Shown in pieces: positions 24,921 to 38,672 of a stretch of 64,000 nt of DNA. A model generated the notes under the pieces. The model did not search any database. It was not told the DNA's origin and worked only from the letters and a program-made list of their open reading frames with translations. Source of the stretch: Allacma fusca (lineage: Eukaryota > Arthropoda > Collembola > Symphypleona > Sminthuridae); NCBI GenBank assembly GCA_947179485.1, contig OX359246.1:20956001-21020000 (forward strand). Reading direction: 5' to 3'. Position numbers and translations under genes: made by a program. The number at the start of each line of letters is the position of its first letter. The first letter of the stretch is position 1.

Positions 24921-25495
24921 AGAGTCTCTGATTTAATTTATAATGATGATAAGCCCCGCGAGTTCCAATGTTTACTTTTTTGGGGGGGGCCCCTTTGAAT
25001 CCTCTGGTTCTCTGGTGGCAATCCTAAAACTTGAAGGTCTGTAAACTCCTGTTCCCATGTATCCCTCACACATTACCACCCATGTACATACATACATACA
25101 TAAATACTCTAGAGCGTAATATCCGTCTGTCCATCATCCCCGGGAAGTTTCCCTATCTCCGCTCCTCTCCAACAACTCCTAGAACTGAGAGAGAGAGAGA
25201 GAGGGGGATATTTACCTAATTTCTCTTATTTATTCTGGAGTTAACCGTTCAGCTTTTCCCCGTGTACAAATCCCCTCCCGATATATATAAATTAGGGAGT
25301 CTATATGAGGAAATGATATTTTTCCAGGGGCTGTCCCTGGAACTATGCATATGTATAGAAACAGTACTTAACATTTTAGCTACAATTAGTGTGGACTGTT
25401 CAGAGGAAAAAGACCAGGACAAGATGTCATATAATGTGGATTTGTATTTCAGGCAGGGACATGTGTCCTCTTGATCATGCGAGGGAGCCCAGGAG

Positions 25496-25497
<2 letters not shown>

Positions 25498-25541
<44 letters not shown>

Positions 25542-25546
25542 GAGAA
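25498..25546. repeat. (GA)n microsatellite
   Basis: GA tract with a single GGGA interruption, followed by A9 and a short CA run. Confidence 0.93.
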
Positions 25547-28138
25547 AAAAAAACACACACAAATAATCATGAGGAGGCAGGAGTGATTCAGGGATTTGGG
25601 AAAGGCTCATTTAAAAAATGCAAATGCAAGATGACAAGACTGGGCTCTTTATTATGCAAATGCAACATTTTTAATTTTCGCTACCTTCAAAAGCTTCAGG
25701 ATTCAAAAAGTAAATCAATGTGCCCAGGACCACTAGTGCTCTCTCTCTCTCTTTTTCTCTCTCTCGCACTTCTCCAACTCTTCATTTCAGTTCAATTGTG
25801 TACATTATAAGGGACAGATGTAGGGGCTTTAGGACTGGGTTTGTGTGTGGAAGGACTATTTCTATATATGTACATACATACTTAGTATGTGGGTACGGGT
25901 ATAGTAAAAGATACGAGTAAAGTTTCAAGAGTCCCTCATCAAGTTTGAATTTTGTTTTTAATTCTGAGCTTTTACTCTGCATATATTAACGAGTCTCAAG
26001 TATAAAGCTTTTTTTTACTGTGTGTGAGTATAAATAATATATATATATATGGGAGGGATATATAGAGGGAGTAGAAAATATGCAAATGTATGGATACTCA
26101 ATGATTCGGTTTAACAAGTTGCGATTAAGAGGAGGGAAATATAGTGAGGGTTTTTATATGTACTGGTAAGGCTTCCTTAGGGTATCTTTACATTGGACGT
26201 ACATACGGCCGGCAATAGGTACATGGGACTGTGAGTCCTGATTGTCTGTAGAGAATTATACGTGCGTGAGTGAAAGGCTCCTTCACATAGTGCGAGAGAC
26301 AGAGTCAGACACACACACAGGCACACACACACACACACACAGGCACGGAGTCATTACAAAAGGGGAGAGTTTTTCCAGGAGCTTTCCATCTCATTATTTC
26401 TCATGCATTAATTATCATTTTTCCATTTCTTCTCGTTTTTCCCCAGGTTTGAGCCAGCCCTATGCATGGTGGATATATTTATAGGAGGAGGGAGTATTTA
26501 AAAAGTCGAGGATCTTCCCCTGATTTCCTTGAGATTGTCCTCATCCTTGTGGAGATAAGTACTGGGGAAAAAAGGATTGGGGATATACACACACATACAT
26601 ACATATGTATATAGGACACATACACAGACACAGACACACACATACGCTCACAATTATAACTTATGCATAATTTGGATTAACGAAGATTTTTCTCCCCTTT
26701 AGTCATTTACTCACTCGACGAAGAGGGACGAGAGAAGAGGGAAAGGAAGAGAAGAAAAAAAAAACTTTTCTCCATATTAATTTGCCAATTCCATTTAATA
26801 CAGGGAAAGTTGCAAATTACATTCTTTTCTCTATTTTTTTTCCAAGAGGACGTTCCGAGTCTTGGGGATGGGAAGAGGTAAAGAAAAATTAATTAATCCT
26901 CATTCAACCAAGGTATTCCCATCCCAGGCGTGATGGGGAATACAAATATCTATTTTGGGACAGAGCCCTCTCTCACTCTCTCTCTCTCTCTCTCTCTCTT
27001 TCCCTCTCCCTCTCCCTTTGATTCAAACTTCAATATGTGGCTCTCCCTGAAATTGATGTAACTCAGGGAAAAAATTGTGGGATCATATTTACATAATAGT
27101 GCAGGAATAATTGACTAAGCATCCCTATAGTAATACACAGGTGAACATACATAATTATATATACAAAGTGATAACTCTGGAGTTTCGGTATCTTTTTGGT
27201 AAGAAGGGAAAATTCAATGGGAATTATACACAAGGATTGTTGAAATTCCAATTAAAACTAAGACATTTTTTCCGGAGAGAGCAAAAAAAAAGTGTGGAGA
27301 AATATCGTCCTAAGAAAATATTGGGAAAGAATTAACCCCAAAGTTTACAGATCATTTTGAGTAAACACACAAAAACTCACACACATTTACAGAGAGAGAG
27401 AGAGAGAGAGAGAGAAAGAAAGAAAGGATTGGAGCTTCATAGTGTGATTCCCTTTGTAAATAAAAGGTTTAGGGAAAGGGGTGGGAGAGCCCAAGTGTAA
27501 TTTCCTATCATAATGTACACCCGACTCATGATTAATGCTAAAGATAATACTTTTCTTTTAATGTGATGTTGTTGGGGGCTGAGAGGCGCTGTAAGGAACA
27601 AATCAAAAATTCAGGAATAATTACACTCTTCGTGATAATCCATGGACGCCAAAATCCAGTGTGGAGTTGTTGTGCCCAATGAAAAAATAAAAGAAGAAAA
27701 AAAGAACCTTCCGAGCCCTACAAAGATATAGAATTTTTCCTACTGTAAGAGGCCAGAGCTGCTAATGGTGGAAAAGCGTGGGGTCATTAAATCCATCAAA
27801 AATTTATCAATTTGTGTCAACGCTAATGAACATAAATACATTCCATTAGCCCTCATAAATTCTCACTAGTTTTTAACCCCTGACTCTGTTGTAGGATTTA
27901 TAGTGTGAGTCCCGTCCACTACTAGTACCAGTCCCTATATCCGAGAGTTCTATCCGCTCTATAATACTAGGGAGCCCAGGGCCTGGGCCTTGTGTAGCAT
28001 TGGCTAATTGTAAGTGTATGCTTTCAACTACAAGTTAGCCCAATCCAGCTTGATGGAGCTCACCATCAAAAATAAGGAACAACAGCCTGCCATTCACAAT
28101 GTGTTGTGGTTCATAATCATACAATATTATTTATTGTT

Positions 28139-28142
<4 letters not shown>

Positions 28143-28179
<37 letters not shown>
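28143..28179. repeat. (CT)n microsatellite
   Basis: 37 bases of uninterrupted CT. The Leu/Ser-rich open frame across it is spurious. Confidence 0.95.
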
Positions 28180-28180
<1 letters not shown>

Positions 28181-28815
28181 CTTCCTCCATCCCTTGTATA
28201 TACATATGGGCAGGTTTAGCCAGTCCTATCCCGTACACATGTATACATACAAGGGGCAAAAGGATCATAAACCACACTCCTACCAGAGAGTCCCTCATGA
28301 CTTTCCCCTCGAAAAAGAAATGACTCCTCTAATTCATTACTTTCCCGACTACCATATTTTTACATGTAATTATCCGTGGAAATGAACACAATTTATTTGC
28401 TCAATTTGATTTATACCGTTTTTCTCTCTCCACTGACAAATTTCTTTAGGGGTACCTGAGTTCATACAGGTTTCTCCCAATGTTCGGATTCCCACTGGAT
28501 TTTCTCTGCAAGATCGAATACATTTCTATGGAAGAGTCCCGTTTAAACCCATGGTAAAAAAATATTTTTGCAGGAATTATTTGAACAGTGTCATTTTTTT
28601 CTGATCGTTATTTTTGTATACAAATATTGGGAGAGTAATTTTTATGGATGTTTTCATAAAGGGCTTGAGCAGTGTGTGTTAGGAATTTACGTTAGAGCTT
28701 CTCGTTGTGTACAAATTACATGTGATTTTTTATCTGGGGCAATGTGATACATTTATTGGTAAATTTTGGGGCAATGGGAAACCCTTACATTTTTATGTGG
28801 TTCAAAGGTGATTAT

Positions 28816-28912
28816 GGGAATTTTTGAATGTTTCAGAACCAATTGGGAATTTTTGAATGTTTCAGAGCCAATTGGGAATTTTTGAATGTTTCAGAGCCAA
28901 TTGGGAATTTTT
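28816..28912. repeat. 29-bp tandem repeat, about 3.3 copies
   Basis: The unit begins gggaatttttgaatgtttca and ends with ga(a/g)ccaatt. Copies start at 28816, 28845, 28874 and 28903, exactly 29 bases apart and nearly identical. Each unit contains a CCAAT pentamer at the junction. Confidence 0.93.
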
Positions 28913-31900
28913 AAAAGATTCCGTAAGATTTGTTATCCTCTGTATAAAATTCAGAAGAGAGGAGAGACTTGGGGTATTTTTAGAAAGGATTGAAAGCTTT
29001 CCTTGGTAATCTCCGATTTGGGGCTCTCCGAAGGTGCTTGTAATTAAATTCCGGACTGTGTGGAAAACAATTGTAGAAAAATGTTCCGGAAGAGTTGGAG
29101 TACAGAGAAGAAGGAGTCATGGGTTACCCCGAGTGAAATCCCCAGGAGAACAGGATAATCTGACAGGTATTTACAAAGGTCCAGCACGCCAAGTTGATTT
29201 GATGCTTTGGGAAAAAGTACAGGGGGAAAAGTTGAATGAGCGATGTTTTGCCCGATATTGTAAAACGTTCCTTTCATGTCCCTCTTACATGTTCATAATA
29301 GCAAAAACATTAATAATGACAAGGAGGAAAACAAGCCCGGCTCCCTGATTATTACGTAAACCTTACATCACATAGTCATACAGAGTCAATTTCGTCCCTG
29401 GCCAAGCAGCCAGTCCACAAGAGTAAAAGCTAACGAGCGTATTGAATGGAGCTCCATAATATTTACATATGTAAATTACTAGTAAATATTCCTTACAAGA
29501 AAAACAAGGTCTCAAATGTAAATTATAAATATATATTTCCCAATGACGCCATATATGTATACACGTATGTATATATATATATATATGTATATACATTATA
29601 TACTTTTTCCCTCCAAGCCTAATTTCCCCTTTTTTTTTTCCTGAGAATAAAAAAAAAGTCGTGTGATGGTTCCATTGCATTTCAAATCACATGTGTTCAA
29701 TTGCCACACACTGTTCCTGTAATGAGCATGTTTGTCCTTCCAGAGAGCATTATACTATTTACCCGTAACATTATACACTCATCCATACATAGGGATGATT
29801 GTACACAATCCTAATGTGCTACATTAGCCTGCTATTAAATATCAACTTTGAAATGTAGATATAAAAAAATAATAATAAATAAGTAATCTATAGCAACTCC
29901 AGTTATGCTCACCTCAGCGGGACATGTGTAATAGAGAAAAACAACTGGAGGGAGAGAAATTTGTATTTACAAGTCACTAATCATAAGATTTGTATTAGGT
30001 CTGTACATAACTACATATATGTATCTACATATATGTACGCACACTGTATACATATATAATTAGTACACATACAGACGTTAATAATAGAAAAGGGTGTAAG
30101 CCGGTCAAGATTTTTCTAATGTCACGGAATATTTCCTCAGGATTTTTTTATACATACTTTTTACCATACTATATTTGCACCATATACCATATTAAGCATG
30201 CAGAGGGAACTCAATTCAAACTATATATACGGAATAGCCTACTTGAATTTCCCAAGTAATCTCCGCTACATAAACAAAAGGAATCCGGGGAATGGAGTCA
30301 GAACCGGAATCTAAGGTCTGTACTTTGATGTAATATTGCATTTGTAATTAACCCTAATAATCTCCATTTTTTCCCTTATTTCGGTCATTTTCTCTCTCTC
30401 CCTACAAAAATAGCCCCGGCTCTTATAATTATACCTGGGGGGACGCTATATACGTTATATCTTGGATCTTGATTCCCTATCTTGATATGCACTCGAACCA
30501 AAACGTACAGGTCTATAAAGAGCTTATAGAGAAAAATTTGTAGAAATCATGGGATAAATTGTGCTTTCACTTCTTAAGGATTTTTCCCCCTGAGAGTTCC
30601 TAAAGACCTCAAACGTAGAACGTACATATGTCTCTGGACCCAATAGTATGTAAAATTATCATTGTATCATTTTTTGTTGTGGGTGGAATTGAGGGGAAAA
30701 TTTCTGGGAGAAAGTTGACTCACACAAAAGGGAATAATATTATAATGATTATTCTCTCTCTCTCTCTTATTCTTAGCTTCTATTTTTTTATCTCTAAAAC
30801 CTTGGAGCCTACTCAATGATTTCGCTGCCCCTTTCCCACTTCCGAATTTGACTTTGGCGTGAGGGTTGAATTTTTCCCTGGAACTCTCTCTCTCTGCCCA
30901 TGTAAAAATCCTACATTAAAGCATATATCCATTGGGAGGAAGTATGAATGAGCTATACATAAGTATATGGACATAATGGCAATCTATTGATGATGGTTGT
31001 TGTATTATACATTTTTTTTTGAACCACACTTTTTTTTTCTCTCTCTCTCTCGAATGATTATTCCTGAAGATTTGTTTATTATATTATTATTTTACTACTA
31101 CATACTATTATATGCAATTTGGACCTGAGCGATACTCCTTCCCTGGGACCCCAAACCCCTGACCATGCACACAAACATCTCATTCTGATCCCATTTATTT
31201 CCCACTTTGTAACTTTTTCCCTTCCCTATCAGACCGACGATTAGTATAGAGAGAGAGAAAATTCCCCAACGAAAAAAAAAAGAAAGTGATTAAAGGATAA
31301 AAAAAATAGGAGTGAAAAAATACCAAAAGAAAATGGTTCTCTCTCTCTCTCTCTCTCTCTCTCTCCTGATACCAATCAGTCCATTCTGGACAGAAATCAC
31401 TCTTGGAAAAAAAATCTTACGTATATTTACCTCTGGCCGTATGTATTTGAAAAAAAAATACAAATCATCAAAATATATAACAAATCCACATACATATATC
31501 TATACAATCCATACATTAGAGACTCCCATGGAAAGGTTTTGAGTCTTTCCCAGGAGGGAAAAAAGAATCAAATATAAAGCTGGATTTTTTTTCGGGATAA
31601 TTCCCGTCAGCCAGGTCTCCTGTGTATAATCTATCCTATCAGGAATTTAAATCTCCTGATAATAATACCAGGCATAAAATATACCTTCGACATTTCCCCA
31701 ATATCTACATATACATAGGTATATAGAAATACACCTCCCATAAATTTACAATAGGAAAAAAAATCCTGCAATTATTACTTTTCACATTTATAGGATTTTT
31801 TTTCTCTTTCCCCAAAGAAATTTTCTTCCCTGAAAAAAAAAAAAATCTAATAGTAATAGCATCACAATCAGGGACTATAAACAGTTTATCAGGCCCAAGT

Positions 31901-33686
31901 CATTGAATTGAAAGCTTACGTTTAATTCCCCAAAAGAAAAAAAATTTTAGCAATGGGTCCTAAATATCCCCGTATAGGATCTACTACATGTACGAATTTT
32001 CTTAGGCCAAAGTCAATTTACACTTATCGGGAATTTTACCCTATGATTTTTTTTCTGGACGCAATATAATAATGCAAGAGTATAAGAGACAGATTTACTA
32101 GAGGTGAGGTTTGGAAATGACCAGGAATTGGGATTTAGCCCCAGCAGAGCGGACCCAATTATTGCATGCTATTGATACATTAGAGTCAAGAGGGAGAACA
32201 AACTGGCGGAGTGGAGTGTGTGCGAAATTATTATTTCCCAATAATGGGAATTTACAGGAATGTGTGGGATTGACTATACGGTCTAAAAAAATCTCAGGAC
32301 TTGACGCATACTTTTAAAATCTGGGACGTCCTTTAGTGAGGAATGGGACGGAGGGAAAATTGTTAAATCACTGGAGTAATTCCATTGTGACCTCCGTTTG
32401 AACCTTAGGTCCTTGTTCTAATAACGTATATATATATGTACATACATGCTGGATTTTAATTCCAAGGTCTATATGTTACAGTAAATTTATTTATAAAAAT
32501 TTAGAATTTTTAGAGACAAAGTCGCAATATACTTTAAACCATCATTTTGGGACTGGAGCCATATGCAAGCAAACGTAAAATATAATTAGTTACAGTCAAA
32601 TGTACATAGGGCTGTTTAAACAGGGGGAACGGAGAGGAAGGTATGAAAATAGTGCGGAACGAACTGGGGAAAAACTAGGACTCTGTCCTGATGAAGACAA
32701 CAAATTTCTACAGGGGAATCTCTGTATGGATGAGGTATTGGGAAGAGAGCTTTTGCTATCCTCTTTTGGGGCTAAACAGTACATTTGGATTCCCATTGAA
32801 GCCAATGTTAATTTTCTGGTGGGTTGTCATTTTTGGGAGTGGGATTGGATTGTATGAGGGAATTTGGCAATTATAGTGAGAGTCCCCTGTAATTATATGC
32901 CAAGGGAATGAGGGAATGTTATTAGTAGGATGAATACATATGAGATTATTATTATCCTACCTCAGCTCACTTTTACTCCCGTAAGGTGAAATTACACTTG
33001 GAATCGTACAATTTCCCTTTTATAGAGTATACAGTGTGAGTAGTGTATATGTATTTGTGCTGTATGGGGAGGAGGCTTGTATGTATGTATGTATGTATGT
33101 ATAGGAGCCTACGCATCTATTACTTCCAAGGGATATGTATTATGCATATGTACATATATGACAGCTGCTGGAGTGCAGAGTGCCCCAGGAAAGCCCCAGC
33201 TCCCATGGACGTCTACAGATCTAGGGAAGTGAGTCCGGGCTAGGATGTGTAGTAATGGTGAAAGTAATGAGAAATCCTCATCTTCTCCCTACAGAATTAA
33301 CCACACATGTATAAAACTACGAGTGAGGGAACTAATTCGTTGCACAAATGCATAAAGTGTAATAATCAGGCTAACTAACTCCGAGTAGACATAGTTTTGT
33401 CTCCCAAATCTCTCCTTTCCCAAAGCATAAACTGAGCGCAGTGGGTACAGTCCACTCGGGGTGTGACAGGATCCCTGGGAAAAATTTTGGCACGTTTGAG
33501 ACCTGGAGCGTATTTCAGAGGAATTCTGGACATTGTTTTCAAATTGTAAGAAAAAACGATATATGAAATTTTTTAAAATATGTATCAGAAATTACAGTGC
33601 TACTTTCCTCTGTAATAATGAGAATTGAAATTGGGGCACTTTGAAACTTTTGTACTGACACTGTGGGAAGACACGGCTACCGTTAT
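28913..33686. other. Non-coding stretch, AT-rich
   Basis: No supported gene. It contains (TA)n sequence near 29570-29585, many tacatatgta-type palindromes, a CT tract at about 31334-31366, poly-A/poly-T runs and (tatg)n near 33078-33100. An open frame at 32111-32317 has a weak SANT-like look and is treated as a finding. Confidence 0.6.
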
Positions 33687-34403
33687 GGTAACTGCTTGGG
33701 TACTCGGGGGTAGACTGGGTAGTTGTTTGGGTATATGGGGACAGACTGGGTAATTGATTGGGTACATGGTAACAGACGTGGTAACTTTTTGGGCACATGG
33801 TAACTTTTTGGGTACTTGGGGACAGACGCGGTAACTGTTTTTGTAGGTACATGGGGACTGACGTGGTAACTGTTTAAGCACGTGGTAACAAATGTGGTAA
33901 CTGTCTAAACACGTGGTAACAAACATTGTACCTTTCGGAACACATGGTAGCAAATATTGTACCTTTCGAAATACATAGTAACAAACATTGTACCTGTCGA
34001 AACATATGGGAACGTACACCGTAACTGTCTAAACACGTGGTAACAAATATTGTACCTTTTGAAACACATGACAACAAACATTGTACCTGTCGAAACACAT
34101 GGTAGCAGTATGTCACATGGTAACAGACATGGTAACTGTATAGTACATCGTAAGAGACATGGTAACTGTATAGTACATCGTAAGAGACATGGTAACTGTT
34201 TAGCATAGTGTAACAAACGTGGTAACTGTCTAAACACATCGTAACAAACGTGGTAACTTTCTAAACACGTGGTAACAGCTATGGTAACTGTTTAAACACG
34301 TGGTAACAGCTATGGTAACTTTCGAAACACATGCTAACAGACATGGTACCTGTCTAAACACATGTTAACACCCATGGCAACTGTTTAAACACGTGGTAAC
34401 AGT
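33687..34403. repeat. 31-bp minisatellite, about 23 copies
   Basis: Degenerate tandem array. Each unit consists of a half of about 19 bases such as ggtaactgtctaaacacgt and a half of about 12 bases such as ggtaacaaacat, both opening with GGTAAC. The unit of 31 is not a multiple of three, so the Cys/Tyr/His-rich minus-strand open frames across it rotate frame every unit and are artefacts. The left-hand copies carry tgggtacatgggga-type variants and the right-hand copies taaacacgtgg variants, indicating regional divergence. Many copies contain CACGTG or CACATG. Confidence 0.95.
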
Positions 34404-37400
34404 TTAAAGACAAATCCCGATAAATCCTACCGTTCTTAATGGAAACTGAAATCAATTGAATTAAACGCGTTCAAAAATACCAGCTTAAATTCAGTTCCAT
34501 TCAATTAATTAAATACAGACAAAATCTTCCCCATATATTGTTCTTAAAGAAAGAAATCCCGCATAATTTTTGAATCCACAATGATCCCTTAGATCATAAA
34601 CGTACAAGGAAGATTTCCAAACCACTGCCTTCCAAACAGCTGCTACTTAACAGTCATTGAGAGTCTTCACATTAAAATTGAATTTCAATTTTGGAATGGA
34701 AACCAAAGGGAAAAAACCCATAAATAAATGATTTCTCAGGACAGGCTCACTCCTACCTTTCCCAACAGAATACTTAAAACCCAAGAGCGTCGTCAGTAGT
34801 CTCTTGTATAATTTGAAGCTACTTATACTTACCCCATCACGTGAGATGATCCTTGTAAAACAAATATTCTCTTATAAATCTACGTAACCTTACGTCTCCC
34901 CCACAAAATAAAAAAAATAAAAAAACAACCCAATAAAATTCACATAGATTTGTCTATGGATCCCTAAGGAACGAAATAAGGCCCCAAAATAAGCGCTAAA
35001 AATCCACACCCCAGGGTTTCCCATGAACAATCCCAGAACCGTCAAGTTCATTTCAAAATTCATGGTTAGATTTTATGCCAACCCCCACTCCCCATTTAAG
35101 AGAAGCTTTGACATTTGAGCATTCAAATTTATTTTAATTTTCGATCCTAAATTAGATACATGAAATGTACGAGGTTGACAGGAAATTACGGCCGGTCTAT
35201 AAGAACAGCAGTAATCTCTACAGCCCTATAATTTATTATATTTTCTGTAACAAACGCTCTGAATTCTAATACAAGGGACCATATGTATATATAATTATGT
35301 GTAAATCCCAAGAAAGAGATCCACGCTGCTCTGCCCCACTATGTAAAGCTTCCAAAAAAAAAAATACAAATGATTGGCGACAGTGACCGTAAACAAGCCC
35401 AAGGTATCCTTTTTGTCCTGCTCAATCAATCCCCATACACTAAAAGATCAGCTCCAGCATTCTGCGTAATCACATTCAAATAATTGCAATTTATTTCAAA
35501 CCGGTTTGCCCTCATAAAATTCCTATTTTCCCAACTGTGTGTGGATTTGCGAATTCTTGTAAGCTCTAAGAAGCCTTTCTGTATACAGAGACGTACTGTA
35601 TGTATGTACATGAGCTGAGCTATTTACTACCATTGATTCATTTGATCCCCCCCCCTATAATTTATATAAACTCCAGAAATAAATGACAACTCTCAACTCT
35701 CTGAAGCTCCGTGTGTCCTTGCTGCTCCGAGCCCACTCACAAATGCATGGGATAAATAGGAAATTAATTCCATTCTTCAACAAATTGACATTCACAAATT
35801 CAATGGAGAGTTTCCACATGATTTGTATCCCTAAAATTTAGGTTCCATTTAGATTTTACTATCCCAGCCTTCCCAAAATATGACGTTTACAAATATCCCC
35901 ATAGATATTGGTTGGTTAATTCTAAAAAGTACCATTTTCATTTCATAACACAAATATCACCATAGATATCGTTGGTTAAATTCTAAAAAGTACCATTTTC
36001 ATTTGCGAGCCCATTTAAAAAGCATAGGTTATGAAATGAACATGGTACTTTTTACAATTTAGCCAGCGAATTATGTATGTATGTACGTATGAAATTGTAA
36101 AATGTTGTTTTTATTTCCACTCCTATAATAATTATTATTCCTACGGGCTTACATTTGGCTTAATTTGACTATAAAATCCGTATTTTTCCTACATGGACAA
36201 TATTTATACAAACATAATTTCTGCACAAATTTTTCCCACGGAATTATTCACATTTGTCACCCAAAAGCCTCAGCCCACTCTCCAAGCAAGTGAGAGGACA
36301 ATTGGGTGTGATTTGTATTTGTATGTATGTATGTACGCATCTGTATCTGTAATTATTTACAGGGAAGGTGTACTTTTTAAATTTTCTATAATAATTTCAA
36401 AGCTATAGGGTCATAGGCAGGACATACAGACATAATTTTATGTGTATGTGACTCAATGTATTATTACTTTTAGAAAAATTTTGTCCGTATCTGGGAATCT
36501 GGGGAAAGTAAATAGGGACAATTGCGAAATGTGTAGATTTTTTTATATGACTCTATACGTATGTACATATGTATGTAAATGTTATGTGGTTGGGAACAAA
36601 AATGTATAGAAAATTCCCATTGGTAAGTTATATATGTAGGGAAGAGTCCTTGGGATCTCTTCTGTATGTATTTGCCTTTCTCTCTCTCTGTGTGTGTGTG
36701 TGGTGACCAAGTGTAGCCGTAAATTTCCGAGAATGATAAATAGTCGTATATTCTGTTTTTGTGTGACTGGTTGACTGGATCGATATGAGACTAATCACAT
36801 AGATTCGCTCACATTATGCGCTGTCGAGATCACACATAATTTCAGGATTTACGGCTCTTCTGTCGTCTCGTCCTAATTATTCAAATATACCGGACTCCTT
36901 TTAAATTACACTCTCCCCGAAGCCTCCAACAACAGTTCTCTTTCCCCTATGGCTCCACATGGACTCCTCAGACAGAGGACTTTCCACTATACATAGCTAT
37001 TACGAAGTATATACTCACACAGTTCAAAAGATACAAACACTCTGACAAAATCCCGTACTTTCAAAAAGGAACTTAGCATAGGGATATACAGATTCAATGT
37101 ACATACGTGCATATATCCCTGAGTAATTTCCTATTTGAAACAAAATGCTCACAGGTTCGAAATCAAGTCAGAATAAGTTAAAACTTCTCTCTCCCTCACG
37201 GTCCCATATCATGTGACCTCAACTGTATCAATAACTCTTGTCTCCCTGGCCCGACTGGATCCTATACACATGTATAAATCCCTTCAACCCAAGGCTCTCT
37301 TTACTATGGAAGGCTCAAGGATATGATACAGAGATTTCATAATGAATAAGAATTACAGGGGTTTTTTGTTTGCATCCGTATCATTTTGGGAATTTTTGAA

Positions 37401-38672
37401 GGTAGAAATTTTTCCGGAATTTTAAGGTCAAGTGGAAATTTAATTTTAGAGAGATTGCTCCCTTGAATATAAAAAAAAAGGGATAGCTGATAGAGGAAGA
37501 TGGGAAACCATTATTGGAGGAAAAGACTCAAATGTTGCGTAGACAATTTCCAGGGAAAAAATTGTACGTCAGTATCTACTTTTAGAGGAATTTAGAATTT
37601 GAATTGAAACCAGAGATTTTATTATTCCAATTCCTGAGGAAGCCAAATAAAAATATTACAATTGATATGATGAGAAAAATAACGGAATTTTTACTCAAAT
37701 TTCAAAATCTAGTCTTTGAAGGTCTAGTAGTAGGATTGGGGTTAAATTCCTTCAAGTAGTATCTATCTATTCGGATGTCAATATATGTTGGGGATTTATA
37801 TGCAAATTTACAGAGACTGAGTATTGATTGAAGTAACCGAAGGCCTCAGGAAGGGAAATTGTTTATGGAAGATTCCTGAGAAATTATTTTTCCAATGGCT
37901 TCGTCCTTTATGAATGTTTTAGAAATTTCTTTCTATTAAATTTTGCTCCTTTACCTTTTTTTTTCCTATTGTACTGGAATAATTATTATAAAAATTACCT
38001 GATTTTTTTTATCGATCAAAGTTTACAGGATTTTGTCAAATGTAATTACCTATCGTAGTAGTAATGATTTTTGGAGTTAGTTTAACAATGATTAAAGCTC
38101 TCAATGAATTTTAAGGAGGCCTAGCTAATGATTGTGAGTTTTAGGGAATCCTATTATTATTATTATTGGAATTGCATGCATTGGATTCCATTGTATAGGT
38201 AGGTATAGATGAGATTGCAGGAGTATATGCAGGGGACGGAGGGAAAGTGTATCATGGAAAAGTTGGCTTATCTCCGACTGGCTAGTAATTACTTTAATCC
38301 CCTCCCTTTCCTGGGGTTTCCTAATGTTTATAATGACATCCAAAAATATTCGGATTGTAAATCTTCCGTATATATCTGTCAAGAGCGAGAGTGAGCCCGG
38401 CTCTTCCCTGGAACACCAGCCCTACTATTAGGACTCTTATATGGGAAGTACTAGTCCTAGTGGCCCTCGCACTTTAATACTTAAATACGGTACAGTCCCC
38501 AGCATTATCATACCATTTGGATGGATTATAAAGTTTCAGTCAGGGTGAGATTATATGGAAGTATTTTCAAAGACAGTCAGTCCTCTTTATAGTAGCAGTC
38601 GTGTTCGGATTCCACATAATTTGAATTGGATTTGAAGGGATCGGGATGAGCATTTGGGCTTTGACTCAATTT
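34404..38672. other. Non-coding stretch
   Basis: Mostly AT-rich unique DNA with poly-A runs, (tatg)n near 36068-36085 and 36321-36333, and a (GT)n run near 36690-36701. It contains the direct/inverted repeat at 35889-36071. No gene is supported. Confidence 0.6.
35889..36071. repeat. Direct repeat plus inverted copy (hairpin)
   Basis: A unit of about 56 bases containing ctaaaaagtaccattttcat occurs twice in direct orientation (35889-35946 and 35950-36004). A third copy of its end (about 36033-36071, with aaatgaacatggtacttttt and agccagcga) is inverted and can pair with the second copy across a loop of about 28 bases. This looks like a small foldback element or a partly duplicated inverted repeat. 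Confidence 0.8.

Larger units (their letters stand above)
19590..28815. other. Non-coding stretch with microsatellites
   Basis: Contains (AC)n near 19632-19650, (TA)n at 21088-21113, GA tracts at 24861-24919 and 25498-25546, CT tracts near 26975-27000 and 28143-28179, a C-run near 24068-24079, and a 12-bp tandem (acatttcagaaa) near 24010-24040. Apart from the candidate exons at 19509-19589 and 20521-20572 I see no gene. Confidence 0.6.

Noticed and set aside
29034-29348. 104-codon plus-strand frame
   Set aside because: Not recognised; the opposite strand is open too, and there is no splice or promoter support.
33600-34239. Overlapping minus-strand open frames of 67-139 codons rich in Cys, Tyr and His
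   Set aside because: They are translations of the 31-bp minisatellite. The unit is not a multiple of three, so all frames give look-alike peptides; no start, splice or homology support.
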